The notes beneath the pieces were generated by a model. That model saw nothing but the letters and a program-made list of their open reading frames with translations. It made no database searches and was not told the DNA's origin. 64,000 nucleotides of DNA from NCBI RefSeq assembly GCF_002197845.1, contig NZ_NIDE01000019.1, forward strand, positions 582,712 to 646,711, written 5' to 3'. Source of the DNA: Fimbriiglobus ruber (GTDB lineage Bacteria > Planctomycetota > Planctomycetia > Gemmatales > Gemmataceae). A program made the position numbers and the translations under genes. This document shows positions 8,305-17,120 of this stretch, in pieces. Every line of letters starts with the position of its first letter. Position 1 is the stretch's first letter.

Positions 8305-8616
8305 ATGACCTCGACTTCTGATGTGCGACGGCTCATTCGGGAGCTGCGCCGCCAGGGGTGGACGGTGCAGCATACCGGGAGTGGGCACCACAAGTTGATT
8401 CATCCGAGCGGGGAGTTCATGTTCTTGCCGTGTAGCCCGAGTTGCCCACGGTGGGAGAAGAACGCCAGGGCGTGGGTGAGGAAGGTGGAGGAGAGGAGTC
8501 GGGAGAGGGCGAATATGGGCGTCCCGGCTTCGCCGTCGCGTGCTTTCGGGGTTCCGTACTTCGTACCCGCTGCGCGGCCCTGTCGCCCGCTGACGCAAGG
8601 AAGAGAGGTGTTGTGA
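8305..8616 (+). CDS. HicA-like protein with repeat-encoded tail
   Basis: 103 residues. The first ~65 resemble a HicA-type mRNA interferase fold: DVRRLIRELRRQGWTV, then TGSGHHKLIHPSGEF with the GSGHHK histidine region, then a final helix. HicA proteins are ribosome-dependent RNases normally paired with HicB, and no HicB is adjacent. The last ~30 residues are translated from repeat R2 (8517-8596) and are probably an accretion. ATGA overlap upstream and GTGA overlap downstream. Confidence 0.65.
   Translation: MTSTSDVRRLIRELRRQGWTVQHTGSGHHKLIHPSGEFMFLPCSPSCPRWEKNARAWVRKVEERSRERANMGVPASPSRAFGVPYFVPAARPCRPLTQGREVL
8517..8596 (+). repeat. Structured repeat R2
   Basis: Opens GGGCGTC, ends TGACGC. 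Hairpin 1 is CGGC-TTC-GCCG; hairpin 2 is GTAC (8556-8559), TTC, GTAC (8563-8566). It lies inside the 3' end of the HicA-like gene, whose stop codon follows by about 18 nt. Confidence 0.75.
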
Positions 8617-9043
8617 CCAACTTTTTACACATCCCATTTCCCGAGGTTCCCACGCCCGAAGAGACGAAGCGGAACACGCTTTCATCCTGGCAAGCGGTTG
8701 AGCCGACTCTTCTATCCGGTTTGCACCCGGAAATCCTGGCTCTGAGCATTCCGACAATGTTTTTCAGTGTCCCGATGGATGAAGTCGACCCCGACTGGAT
8801 CGACTGCTTTGACGGCAAAGGGTCGGTGCATGAACAAATCATCGGGTATGGCCGGGAGGCGTTGAGGATGTTTCCGGCGTTCTTCTTCAAGCTCGACAGC
8901 CGGAGCCCGAAAGACTGGGGCATCGTTCGATACACTTCGGAGAACCTCCACGAGTTGCCGGGGCACATCTTCAGCAGCGAGCGGATGCTGGATGATCTTG
9001 TCGTCCAGAGCTATCACCGGGACCGGATCGAGTTGTGTTTCCG

Positions 9044-9048
9044 AAAGT
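9044..9048. repeat. AAAGT target duplication, left
   Basis: Direct duplicate of 10342-10346, flanking the IS in the ATP-grasp gene. Confidence 0.85.
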
Positions 9049-10341
9049 CAGTAGTTTCCATTTTTTGTCACGACGCATGTGATGGTGGGTTTGGATGTTG
9101 CGACTGCTGGAACAGGTACTCGCTGAAGTCATCGAGGATATCCTGATACCGCGGGGGTGTGGATGCCGCGACCGGTCGGTTTGCCTTCCGGCCATGCGTC
9201 TTTGACGGACGGGCGGTCCCGACCAGCCATTGCCACACGTTCCGCAAGAACAGCGACAGCCCGACCAGCAACAACCGGTACAGTGGATCCCGTGAGGAGG
9301 TCCGAGCCCGGGAGTGGTTCAACTGGCGGTAGCTGGCTTCGATCCCGAACCGCGTCCGATACGTCTCGCGGACATCGACCGGAGACAATCGCACCTTCCA
9401 GGTCGCGAAGAACAGCTTCTTCGTGTGCCGCGTCTTCGTGCGGTGGCGGCGATACGACTTGTACGTCACGACCAACCGGATGTCGACCGCGTCCTTCCCC
9501 GCCCGGTGGGTGTACGGGTACGAGCCCGCCTTCCAGTTCCGGCACGCGCGCATCCCCTTGGCCTTGCGGCCCCGCTTGGGTTTGCGGCCCCGCATGACCA
9601 CCGGGATGATGAACGGGAGATTGTGATCCTGGAGCCACGCCATCACCGGCACGGTGAAGAAGTAGCGGTCGAGGAGAGCCGTCTTGCACACAATCCCGCT
9701 GGCCGCCACCTCGGCCCACAGGCGCTCGAGAACGTCGGTCGGCGTCTCCTTGGCGCGGACCCAGGTCAGGGCCAACGTGTACCGCCAACCGGCGACGACG
9801 ACACACACGGTGGCATACGTATGGAACTTGGTGGTCCCGCGGTCGGGTTTGCCGCGGCGGAGTTGGCGGGCACTTTTTTTTGGGGCGCCGTAGTACGGGA
9901 TGGCATGGTAATCGACCGCCAGGGTGACCGCCCGACCGGCCAATCGGGGCAACAGGGCGGGGAGCCGAAGCAACCGGTTGAGTCGTCGTTCGAGAGCCGG
10001 TACCTGCCGGGGCAGGTGGACCCGGAGGAGGTTCCAGAACGTCTGGTCGTGGGTTCCGGGGTACAGTCGGTGGACGGCACGGGATAACGACGCGGTGCGA
10101 GCCGCCGCCCACACCAGGACCGTCCAGAGCATGGCGGCCGTGCAGACCACCGCATCACCGAACGCGAAAACGGTTTGGCAATGCTCGGCGGCGGCCGCGA
10201 ACACCTCGTTGGGGATGACACGAGGCGACAACCGGGTATACACTCCCATGGAACACGGGCTCCTTCCGTGGAGGGTGATTGCGTGACACAACCCCTTTAC
10301 CGAACGGAGCCTGTGTTCCCTAGCTCAATTGGAAAGTACTG
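9049..10341 (-). mobile_element. IS4-group (ISH3-like) insertion sequence (1293 bp)
   Basis: Imperfect terminal inverted repeats: CAGTAGTTTCCATTT at the left and CAGTACTTTCCAATT read inward from the right. AAAGT is duplicated. Same family and same duplication length as the IS at 6965-8244, but the sequences differ, so these are two separate insertions. Confidence 0.92.
9068..10249 (-). CDS. IS4-superfamily transposase
   Basis: 393 residues if started at MGVYTR (10249), which has AAGGAG about 9 nt upstream; a longer frame begins at 10291. Candidate DDE residues in this numbering are D113 (AVDYHAIPY), D194 (LLDRYFF) and E304 (YRTRFGIEASYRQL). Shares MPVVMRGRKP-like and YKSYRRHRT stretches with the transposase at 7012-8169. 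Apparently intact. Confidence 0.88.
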   Translation of the reverse strand: MGVYTRLSPRVIPNEVFAAAAEHCQTVFAFGDAVVCTAAMLWTVLVWAAARTASLSRAVHRLYPGTHDQTFWNLLRVHLPRQVPALERRLNRLLRLPALLPRLAGRAVTLAVDYHAIPYYGAPKKSARQLRRGKPDRGTTKFHTYATVCVVVAGWRYTLALTWVRAKETPTDVLERLWAEVAASGIVCKTALLDRYFFTVPVMAWLQDHNLPFIIPVVMRGRKPKRGRKAKGMRACRNWKAGSYPYTHRAGKDAVDIRLVVTYKSYRRHRTKTRHTKKLFFATWKVRLSPVDVRETYRTRFGIEASYRQLNHSRARTSSRDPLYRLLLVGLSLFLRNVWQWLVGTARPSKTHGRKANRPVAASTPPRYQDILDDFSEYLFQQSQHPNPPSHAS

Positions 10342-10641
10342 AAAGTGGGTCGAGTTCGGGGATGAGTACCGGGTGTTCGTCAGGAATCGGCAGATCCAGG
10401 GCATTTCCAGGTATGACTATCGACAGCCGGCGAAGGTGGAGCATACTTCGGAGGTGATCCAGGCAGTACAGGACCAGGCTTTGCGGTATTTCTCGGTCAT
10501 TGACCCACACTTCCCGATTGACGATTACGTCTTCGACTTCGGGTTTACCCCTGACGGTCCTGTGCTGATCGAGATCAACCCCTACGGGCTTTCAGACCCC
10601 TGTCTTTTCGGAAAGTATTCGCTGATCGACGGGTTCAGAGC

Positions 10642-10917
10642 GTGACCCTGGCCTTCACCTCGCTCGGTACGTCACCGCTCACGGGGAAAGCCGCGGTTGA
10701 TCAATGTATTTTCATGAAGAGGCAACTCCGCTCCGTCCTGCCGTTCATCGATGGAGCCTCGGCGATGATAATAACGGATGCGGATAGTCAGAGGTGTGAA
10801 GTTAGGGCGGTGTATGATAGGGGGGATAAGTATGCGGTGGGGTGGGCGGAGAAAGCTGCGGTTTTAGCCCCTGAAATATGGGAGACGATGGCAAAGAGGA
10901 GAAGGCAGAGGGAGTAA
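10642..10917 (+). CDS. Hypothetical phage-like protein
   Basis: 91 residues from a GTG start overlapping the stop of the ATP-grasp gene (GTGA). Contains ASAMIITDADSQRCEVRAVYD, a likely beta hairpin, and a basic C-terminus (MAKRRRQRE). Last gene of the left operon; repeat R3 begins 6 nt after its stop. Confidence 0.65.
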   Translation: MTLAFTSLGTSPLTGKAAVDQCIFMKRQLRSVLPFIDGASAMIITDADSQRCEVRAVYDRGDKYAVGWAEKAAVLAPEIWETMAKRRRQRE

Positions 10918-10923
10918 GGATTT

Positions 10924-11008
10924 GGGCGTCGCCGCTACGCGGCCGGGCCTCTCCGGGGTACGCTTCGCTCCCGTCGCGATGCGACCAAGCCCTTCGAGTC
11001 CCTGACGC
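10924..11008 (+). repeat. Structured repeat R3
   Basis: Opens GGGCGTC, ends TGACGC. Hairpin 1 is CCGC-TAC-GCGG; hairpin 2 is GTCGC (10973-10977), GAT, GCGAC (10981-10985). Both stems differ in sequence from R1 and R2 yet remain paired. It marks the right end of the small-gene operon. Confidence 0.75.
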
Positions 11009-11054
11009 AAGATTTTCTGAACAACTGATGAGGGGTTCAAATCGATGTGCAGCA

Positions 11055-11087
11055 GAGAGTGCGAGCAGTTCATGTACCCGCACTCTC
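11055..11087. other. Inverted repeat between operon ends
   Basis: GAGAGTGCG (11055-11063) pairs with CGCACTCTC (11079-11087), 9 bp, in the short gap between R3 and the convergent epoxide hydrolase gene. It has no T-run on either strand, so it is a weak candidate for a bidirectional terminator. Confidence 0.4.
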
Positions 11088-11096
11088 TCGAACCGA

Positions 11097-12440
11097 TTAT
11101 CTCAGCGGGCGGAAGGCATTTCGGATCTCGTCAGCAAAGAGCGCCGGTTGCTCCCATGCCGCGAAGTGACCGCCTTTGTCGACCTCGTGCCAATAGATGA
11201 GCTTGCGGTAATTCTTTTCACCCCAGCTTCGCGGTGCCCGATAGATCTCGCCCGGAAAGATGGTCACCGCAACCGGGATCGTGATGTCCACGGCGTTGAA
11301 AACGTTGCCGTGATTTTCCCAATAAAGGCGTGAAGACGTGTTCCCCGTGTTCGTGAGCCAGTAAAGGGTGATGTCGTCCAGCATCTCATCCCTCGTGAGA
11401 GCCCGCTCAGGTTCGCCATTGCTATACGTCCACGAGGCAAACTTGTCGTAAATCCACGCGGCCAGACCAGCCGGTGAATCCGAAAGCCCATAGCCCAGGG
11501 TTTGCGGCCGGGTAACCATCATGGCTGAATAACCCGTCCCTTTCTTGTAGAAGCTGTCGAGAGAAACGTACGCGGCTTTTTCCACATCGGACAAACTCGA
11601 AGGCGCGGGATCGCCGTTGCTCAGCGCCTTTGCGACATCCGGAGGCACCGTCGCCGGCATGTTGACGTGGATACCCAACAATCCCGATGGGGCTTGACGC
11701 GCCATTGCGTGCGAAACGATTGCGCCCCAGTCTCCGCCCTGGGACACGTAGTTCTTATACCCGAGGCGTTCCGTCATCAGCGAGTGCCAGGCACGCCCCA
11801 CATGCTCGGGGTCCCAGCCGGTGCCTCGCGGCTTCCCCGAGAATCCGTAACCCGGGAGCGATGGCAAAACGAGATCAAAGGCGTCCTCTGCACGACCGCC
11901 ATATGCCGTCGGATCGGTAAGCGGACCGATGACCTTTAGGAGTTCAAAAATCGAGCCTGGCCAGCCATGGGTCATGATGAGAGGCATGGCATTCGGATGG
12001 CGGGAGCGGACATGAGCGAACTGTATATCGATCCCATCGATCGTCGTTACGAACTGCGGTAAGGTGTTCAGCTTCGCCTCCGCCTTCCGCCAGTTGTAGT
12101 CCGACCCCCAGTATCGCACGAGTTCTTGGATTTTCGCCAGTTGCACTCCCTGAGACTGATCGATAACCGTCTCCCGGTCCGGCCATCGAGTCGCTGCCAG
12201 ACGTCGGCGCAGATCGACCAGTGCCACTTCCGGGATGTTGATCTGGAATGGCCGGACAGCTTTGTCATCGTTCGCTTCAGCAGGTGGCTCGGAAAGCGGG
12301 CTGCTGACGGGGAGATCGGGATCAAACGGCGTAATGGCGGGGGCACAACCCGTGGCGACGAGCAGGGCAAATCCGAAGACTCCCGCCACCGAAGCAGTAA
12401 GATTGCTGCGCCGACGCAGCGTTAACGAAATTGCGGCCAT
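11097..12440 (-). CDS. Epoxide hydrolase-like alpha/beta hydrolase, lipoprotein
   Basis: 447 residues from the ATG at 12440, chosen because AAGGAGA lies 7 nt upstream and it creates a lipoprotein signal ending LLVATGC (Cys32). The microsomal epoxide hydrolase N-terminal domain is at ~60-165 (FQINIPEVALVDLRRRL). The alpha/beta hydrolase core follows: HGWPGS oxyanion loop (158-163), candidate nucleophile D237 in GGDWG, catalytic H425 in GGHFAAWE. The family opens epoxides to diols; the true substrate is unknown. Same strand as ohr 122 nt upstream. Confidence 0.88.
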   Translation of the reverse strand: MAAISLTLRRRSNLTASVAGVFGFALLVATGCAPAITPFDPDLPVSSPLSEPPAEANDDKAVRPFQINIPEVALVDLRRRLAATRWPDRETVIDQSQGVQLAKIQELVRYWGSDYNWRKAEAKLNTLPQFVTTIDGIDIQFAHVRSRHPNAMPLIMTHGWPGSIFELLKVIGPLTDPTAYGGRAEDAFDLVLPSLPGYGFSGKPRGTGWDPEHVGRAWHSLMTERLGYKNYVSQGGDWGAIVSHAMARQAPSGLLGIHVNMPATVPPDVAKALSNGDPAPSSLSDVEKAAYVSLDSFYKKGTGYSAMMVTRPQTLGYGLSDSPAGLAAWIYDKFASWTYSNGEPERALTRDEMLDDITLYWLTNTGNTSSRLYWENHGNVFNAVDITIPVAVTIFPGEIYRAPRSWGEKNYRKLIYWHEVDKGGHFAAWEQPALFADEIRNAFRPLR

Positions 12441-12561
12441 TATTATTCTCCTTACGAGGAAACACATTGCAGAAAATGGAAACGAGCGACATCTATCGCG
12501 AGCGCAATGGGCGATCGGGATTCTGTGGGTAATAGTTCGGCTCAACCTTGGGCCGCGAAAA

Positions 12562-12984
12562 TCAGGCCTGAACAAGGCTAATCACGACGTGGATGTTTCC
12601 GCGGGTGACTTTGGAATACGGGCACGTCTGGTGCGCTGCATCCACCAGTGCTTGGGCGACTTCGCGGCTCAACCCCGGCAAGCTCACGTTGAGCCGAGCT
12701 TGAATGAAGTAGGCACCGTCCGTGAGACACAGATCGACTTCGGCGTCGATGGCCCGGTCCGCCGGAATCGAAACTTTCATCTTGGCGGCGGCCAGCCCCA
12801 TTGCTCCAATGAAACAAGCCGACCATCCGGCAGCGAACAACTGTTCTGGATTGGTCCCGTTTCCGGGGGCACCGGGGGACGCGAGTTGGATGTCGAGGCG
12901 TCCGTCCGAGCTGCGGGACGCTCCATCGCGGCCACCTGTGGTGTGAGTCTTACCGGTGTAAAGCACTTTTTCGATCGCGGTCAT
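12562..12984 (-). CDS. ohr: Organic hydroperoxide resistance protein
   Basis: 140 residues, the usual Ohr length. MTAIEKVLYTGKTHTTGGRDG is the classic N-terminus. The two redox cysteines are C57 (GWSACFIG) and C121 (HQTCPYSKVTRGN). Ohr reduces organic peroxides with dihydrolipoamide or a similar thiol. It precedes the epoxide hydrolase gene on the same strand. No OhrR-type regulator is nearby. Confidence 0.93.
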   Translation of the reverse strand: MTAIEKVLYTGKTHTTGGRDGASRSSDGRLDIQLASPGAPGNGTNPEQLFAAGWSACFIGAMGLAAAKMKVSIPADRAIDAEVDLCLTDGAYFIQARLNVSLPGLSREVAQALVDAAHQTCPYSKVTRGNIHVVISLVQA

Positions 12985-13151
12985 TACGACGTCCTTTTCA
13001 AACGGAATCGGGGAGAGTTATTTGCGAACACGAGCCTTCTCGGGTTCAGCGTCGGTCCCATTCGTCCCGGCTGAAGTATTAAGCGTGGTGGTTTAACACG
13101 TGAGTGTCGTAAAATTGCCCTGTTGTCACACCGATGCGGGAGGGAGGCTTC

Positions 13152-13751
13152 ATGGGCGATGAACGCACAACGGCCGTCGTCCAGCGATACCTTGATGAAC
13201 TGGCCGGTGACGCCCCGGCCGAACCGGTCGTCCGGGCGCTTTTGGACCGGGCTGTTCGCCGGTTGCAACAGCTCTGTGCGACGCTCCTGTACCGCAGCTA
13301 TCCCCGACTGACCCGACCGCCACTCAATCTTCAGACGGATGAGATGCTGAGTGCCGTGGTGGAGCGATTACTCAAAGCGCTGCGCGAGGCCCGACCCGCG
13401 ACCGTACGCCAGTTCTTCGCCCTAGCCGGCCAGCATATGCGCTGGGAGCTGAACGATATCGGCCGCCGCTTAGATGATCAGCCGCCCGCCGTGGAGTTGC
13501 CCGACGGGATGGTGCCCGCCCCGGCGAGGAGTGACTCCAGTCTCTCGGCTGTCGGCCGCCAGATATTCGAGGCGATCGACGGGTTGCCGGAGGGTGAGCG
13601 GGAGGCGTTCGACCTGGTGCGTGTCCAGGGGATGACGCAAGCCGAGGCGGCCGCGCTACTCGGCGTCTCAGTGATGACGGTGAACCGCCGATTGAACCGG
13701 AGCGTCCAGTTGCTGACCGAGACGTTGCGCGACCTGCGCCCGGCTCCGTAA
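13152..13751 (+). CDS. ECF sigma factor (kinase-associated type)
   Basis: 199 residues from MGDERT (13152); a frame with MREGGF at 13134 is possible. Sigma region 2 is at ~25-105 (TDEMLSAVVERLLKALREARP); region 4 is at ~135-190 (LPEGEREAFDLVRVQGMTQAEAAALLGVS, then TVNRRLNRS). Divergent from ohr and 74 nt before the kinase start. Planctomycetes often place such sigma factors beside a Ser/Thr kinase; control of the sigma factor by the kinase is inference. Confidence 0.88.
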   Translation: MGDERTTAVVQRYLDELAGDAPAEPVVRALLDRAVRRLQQLCATLLYRSYPRLTRPPLNLQTDEMLSAVVERLLKALREARPATVRQFFALAGQHMRWELNDIGRRLDDQPPAVELPDGMVPAPARSDSSLSAVGRQIFEAIDGLPEGEREAFDLVRVQGMTQAEAAALLGVSVMTVNRRLNRSVQLLTETLRDLRPAP

Positions 13752-13825
13752 GCATCATGCACCGAATTCGGCATCTTATGGGGCGCGTTCGACAGGCCCG
13801 AACCGTACGGTCGAAGGGTTGTTTC

Positions 13826-16800
13826 ATGTCCGATGACCCGCGAATGCTATTACTCCTCGACGAACTCTTTGCCTCGCAGTCCACGCCGGAAGAGGTGTGC
13901 GCCTCGTGCCCCGAGCTGCTCCCGCTAGTGCGTCAGCGGTGGCAGCAACTGTGTTATGTTCGCGGCGAACTCGACGCGCTATTTCCGCCCGAGCGCGACC
14001 CGGATCAAGGGCCGCCGGCGCTGCCACTCGACGGAAATGCCTTGCCCGTGGTCCCGGGCTACGAAGTCGAAGGCGTGCTGGGTCGCGGCGGCATGGGCAT
14101 CGTCTTCCGCGCCCGACACCTGAGACTCAAGCGCATAGTCGCACTGAAGATGGTTGTGGCGGGGGCGTACGCGGGTCCGCACGAGCGTGCGCGGTTCCAG
14201 CGTGAGGCCGAGGCGGTCGCCGTCCTGCGGCACCCGAACGTCGTGCAAGTCTACGACATCGGCGAATCGGACGGTCAGCCCTACTTCACGATGGAGTTGG
14301 TCGAGGGCGGCAGTCTGGCCGAGAAACTTGCCGGCACTCCCCTGCCGGCCCGCGAGGCTGCCACGCACTTGGCCACTCTGGCCGGAGCCGTCCACGCGGC
14401 CCACCAGTCCGGAATCGTACACCGCGACCTGAAGCCCGCGAACGTGCTGCTCACCGCCGAGGGCACTCCGAAAATCAGCGACTTCGGTTTGGCCCGGCGA
14501 TTGGGTGGTGAGGCCGGGCTGACTCGGACCGGCACCGCAGTCGGAACGCCGAGCTACATGGCCCCCGAGCAGGCCCGGGGCCAGACGGACGCGACGGGAC
14601 CAACCGCAGACATCTACGCACTGGGAGCGATCCTCTACGAACTCCTAACGGGCCGGCCTCCGTTCCGGGCGGAGACCGCGGCGGAAACGGTGCACCAACT
14701 CCTGACCCAGGACCCGGTACCCCCATCGCGGCTCAACGGAAAAGTTCCCCGCGACCTGGAAACCATTTGCATGAAGTGCCTGCACAAGGAGCCACGACTA
14801 CGCTACGTCAGCGCCGCCGCGTTGGCAGACGATCTGGGCCATTTCCTCCGCGGTGAAGCGATCGCGGCGCGACCCGAAGGGCTGCCGGCGCGGCTGGGCC
14901 GCCGCATTCGCCGGCGGCCGGCACTTTCGGCGGCTCTCGCGGTCAGTTCACTGTTGGCGGTCGCTCTGGCGGGTGGCGGGGCGTGGACTCTCTCGAAACA
15001 AGAGGCGGCCAAACGAGCCGCGGAAGCCGAAGAAGCGGCCCTAGAGCGCGCGGCGGATGCGGATCTGAAGGAAATGGCCGTGTTCTTCCAAAAGTCGTCC
15101 TGGCTCGAAGCGAAAGCCGCCCGCGAGCGGGCGAGCGGGCGGGTCGGTGATCGCGGGTCCATGTCCCTTCATACCCGATTGCGTCAGGGGGAGCGCGACT
15201 TGAAGTTAGCCGAACTACTGGACGAGATTAAGCTAGGTAGTGCGATCGATCCGAAAGTGGTGGGTTATGAGAAGGCATTTGAGGACGCCGGGATCGGAAA
15301 GATTGGTGATGATCCGGTCGTCGTGGCAAAGCGGATCATGGAATCAAACATCCGACCCGCCCTGGTTAACGCGCTCGATTTTTGGGCTTCCCGTGTCGAC
15401 CCATCATACGCGACGTGGCTACTCGCCGTGGCCCGGAACGCAGACCCGGACCCCCAGGGCTGGCGCGACCGTTTCCGCGACCCGCACGTCAGGAAAAACA
15501 AGAAAGTACTCGCCGCTTTGGTCGACTCGGCCAAGGTGGACGACACGCCCGTGAATCTCCTGGTGACGCTCGGCGAACTCCTGCAAGAGTGCGGCGGCGA
15601 TGCGATCCCATTTCTGGTGAAAGTCCAACGCCGTTACCCGAACGACCTCTGGGCCAACTTCATCCTGGGACATCTGGCAACAACGCCCGCGGACGCCACC
15701 CGATATTACCAGGCCGCTCTGGCGATTCGTCCGGGAACCCCCGTCCTGTATTTCAACCTCGGATACTCCATGTTTTGGAGCCAGCGCCTCGATGACGCCT
15801 TGTACTTCTACTCGGAGGCAGTCCGGCTCGATCCGGCAATCGCACCATACCGCGCCGGACTGGGAAAATGTCTGTTGGACCTCGGCCGCGATCGCGAAGC
15901 CCACGAGCAATTCCAGCAGGGGCTTGCACTTCAACCAGACAAGACGACATTTTTTCTACTTCAGAACGGCTTGCGGAAGGCTTTGGTCAGGCAGCAACGC
16001 TGGAGCGAGGCACAAATCAGTTGGGGGAAGGCACTCGAACTCGCGCCGTCCGAACACAAGGAATGGTACGGGTACGCCGAGCTATGTCTGTTCCTTGGTC
16101 GGGAGAGCGAGTACTGCATGGCACGGAAAGCGTTGCTCGCAACCTTTTCAACATCCAGCGATCCGTACATTGCGGAACGGACCAGCAGGGCGTGTATGCT
16201 CCTGCCCGCCTCTGAAAAAGAATTGCATCAAGCCGCAGCCCTCGCTGAACATGCCGTGGCCGCCGATCCGTCAAAGTATTCGCCAGGAGTGCCTTATTTT
16301 CAATTCGTCCGGGGCCTAGCGGAATACCGTAAGGGCCACTTCGACGTGGCGATTACCGTCATGCGAGAAGAGGCCTTACGGATACCCGGTCCCGCCCCAC
16401 GCCTCCTCCTCGCTATGGCCCTTCACAAAACAGGTCAAGAAACAGAAGCTCGGAAAACGCTCGCGGCAGCCATGCTTCGGAACGATTGGCGGTCGAATCA
16501 AGTACGCGACCAAGACGAATGGATCTTCCACGTTCTCCGCCGCGAGGCGGAAGGTATGATTCTGCCGAACCTGCCGGCATTCTTGGAAGGGAAGTATCAG
16601 CCCCGAGATAACGATGAGCGACTGGGTTTATTGGGTGTTTGCCAGTTCACAAACCGTCCCCTCTCATTGTCGCGCTTGTACGCCGCTGCCTTTGCCATCG
16701 CACCCCAACTGGCTGAAGACCTTGGGACGAGGCCCTTAGCCCAGGCCGCTTGTGCGGCTGCACTCGCAGGATGTGGCTACGGGAATGACGCGGTCGGAAC

Positions 16801-17071
16801 TAACGAACTAGAGCGAGTTCGATGGCGCGCTCAGGCGCGCCAATGGTTGCGTGAGGATCTCGAAGCGAACCAAAAGCTTCTGGACCGAGAACCCGCAAAA
16901 ACGGGCACTCTGGTAAAAAAAGCTCTGAACAGTTTGAAGGATGATATCGACTTGTCCTGCATACGCGACCCGAGCGCCTTGAGTAGATTGCCAGTCGACG
17001 AGCAAAAAGAGTGTATTCGCTTGTGGGCTGAGATTAACGATCTGCTCCGGCGCGCCGTTGGGGGCAAATAA
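13826..17071 (+). CDS. Ser/Thr protein kinase with TM segment and TPR-like tail
   Basis: 1081 residues from MSDDPR (13826). The kinase domain spans ~80-345: glycine loop VLGRGGMGIVF, K108 (VALKMV), HRDLKPAN with D201, DFG with D219, APE 246-248. A transmembrane segment at ~366-385 (ALSAALAVSSLLAVALAGG) follows a basic RRIRRR stretch. An Ala/Glu-rich helix and a long C-terminal region with TPR-like repeats (~590-790, such as ATRYYQAALAIRPGTP and ALYFYSEAVRLDP) come after it. With the TPR part outside the membrane it would be a receptor-type kinase. Pairs with the upstream ECF sigma factor. Confidence 0.92.
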   Translation: MSDDPRMLLLLDELFASQSTPEEVCASCPELLPLVRQRWQQLCYVRGELDALFPPERDPDQGPPALPLDGNALPVVPGYEVEGVLGRGGMGIVFRARHLRLKRIVALKMVVAGAYAGPHERARFQREAEAVAVLRHPNVVQVYDIGESDGQPYFTMELVEGGSLAEKLAGTPLPAREAATHLATLAGAVHAAHQSGIVHRDLKPANVLLTAEGTPKISDFGLARRLGGEAGLTRTGTAVGTPSYMAPEQARGQTDATGPTADIYALGAILYELLTGRPPFRAETAAETVHQLLTQDPVPPSRLNGKVPRDLETICMKCLHKEPRLRYVSAAALADDLGHFLRGEAIAARPEGLPARLGRRIRRRPALSAALAVSSLLAVALAGGGAWTLSKQEAAKRAAEAEEAALERAADADLKEMAVFFQKSSWLEAKAARERASGRVGDRGSMSLHTRLRQGERDLKLAELLDEIKLGSAIDPKVVGYEKAFEDAGIGKIGDDPVVVAKRIMESNIRPALVNALDFWASRVDPSYATWLLAVARNADPDPQGWRDRFRDPHVRKNKKVLAALVDSAKVDDTPVNLLVTLGELLQECGGDAIPFLVKVQRRYPNDLWANFILGHLATTPADATRYYQAALAIRPGTPVLYFNLGYSMFWSQRLDDALYFYSEAVRLDPAIAPYRAGLGKCLLDLGRDREAHEQFQQGLALQPDKTTFFLLQNGLRKALVRQQRWSEAQISWGKALELAPSEHKEWYGYAELCLFLGRESEYCMARKALLATFSTSSDPYIAERTSRACMLLPASEKELHQAAALAEHAVAADPSKYSPGVPYFQFVRGLAEYRKGHFDVAITVMREEALRIPGPAPRLLLAMALHKTGQETEARKTLAAAMLRNDWRSNQVRDQDEWIFHVLRREAEGMILPNLPAFLEGKYQPRDNDERLGLLGVCQFTNRPLSLSRLYAAAFAIAPQLAEDLGTRPLAQAACAAALAGCGYGNDAVGTNELERVRWRAQARQWLREDLEANQKLLDREPAKTGTLVKKALNSLKDDIDLSCIRDPSALSRLPVDEQKECIRLWAEINDLLRRAVGGK

Positions 17072-17120
17072 CCGCGAAATGGCCATTCATTTCCCCAGAA
17101 TCGCGGATTGAGGCACTCTT

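Larger units (their letters stand above)
6499..8308 (+). pseudogene. Cys-rich phage-like protein, split by IS4-type element
   Basis: GTG start at 6499. The 5' part encodes a helical domain and then a cysteine-rich part (CGGCAFRLGT, DADWCSHPG, DFMCHEDLDDQGNPI). The IS occupies 6965-8244. Excision leaving one AATTC joins ATT to CGG and continues RKCTGFTQFRKRRAVSEAS, stopping at 8308. The joined CHE...GNP.RKC stretch looks like one continuous metal-binding tail. The restored length is 174 residues and its stop overlaps the next start (8305) by ATGA. Function unknown. Confidence 0.9.
8613..10645 (+). pseudogene. ATP-grasp (CDC123/R2K-like) gene, split by IS
   Basis: GTG start at 8613, GTGA overlap with the upstream gene. 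The first part (to 9048) has a conserved-looking FFKLDSRSPKDW stretch and NLHELPGHIFSSE. The IS at 9049-10341 splits it. Excision leaving one AAAGT gives FRK-WVEFGDEYRVFVRNRQ in frame, then YVFDFGF...VLIEINPYGLSDPCLF, the acidic metal- and nucleotide-binding end of an ATP-grasp fold. The restored protein is 244 residues. Resemblance to CDC123 (a translation-initiation assembly factor) and phage R2K ATP-grasp proteins is by motif only. The substrate is unknown. Confidence 0.85.

Noticed and set aside
9129..10112. Second long minus-strand ORF in another frame of the IS at 9049
   Set aside because: Out-of-frame shadow of the transposase with biased composition.
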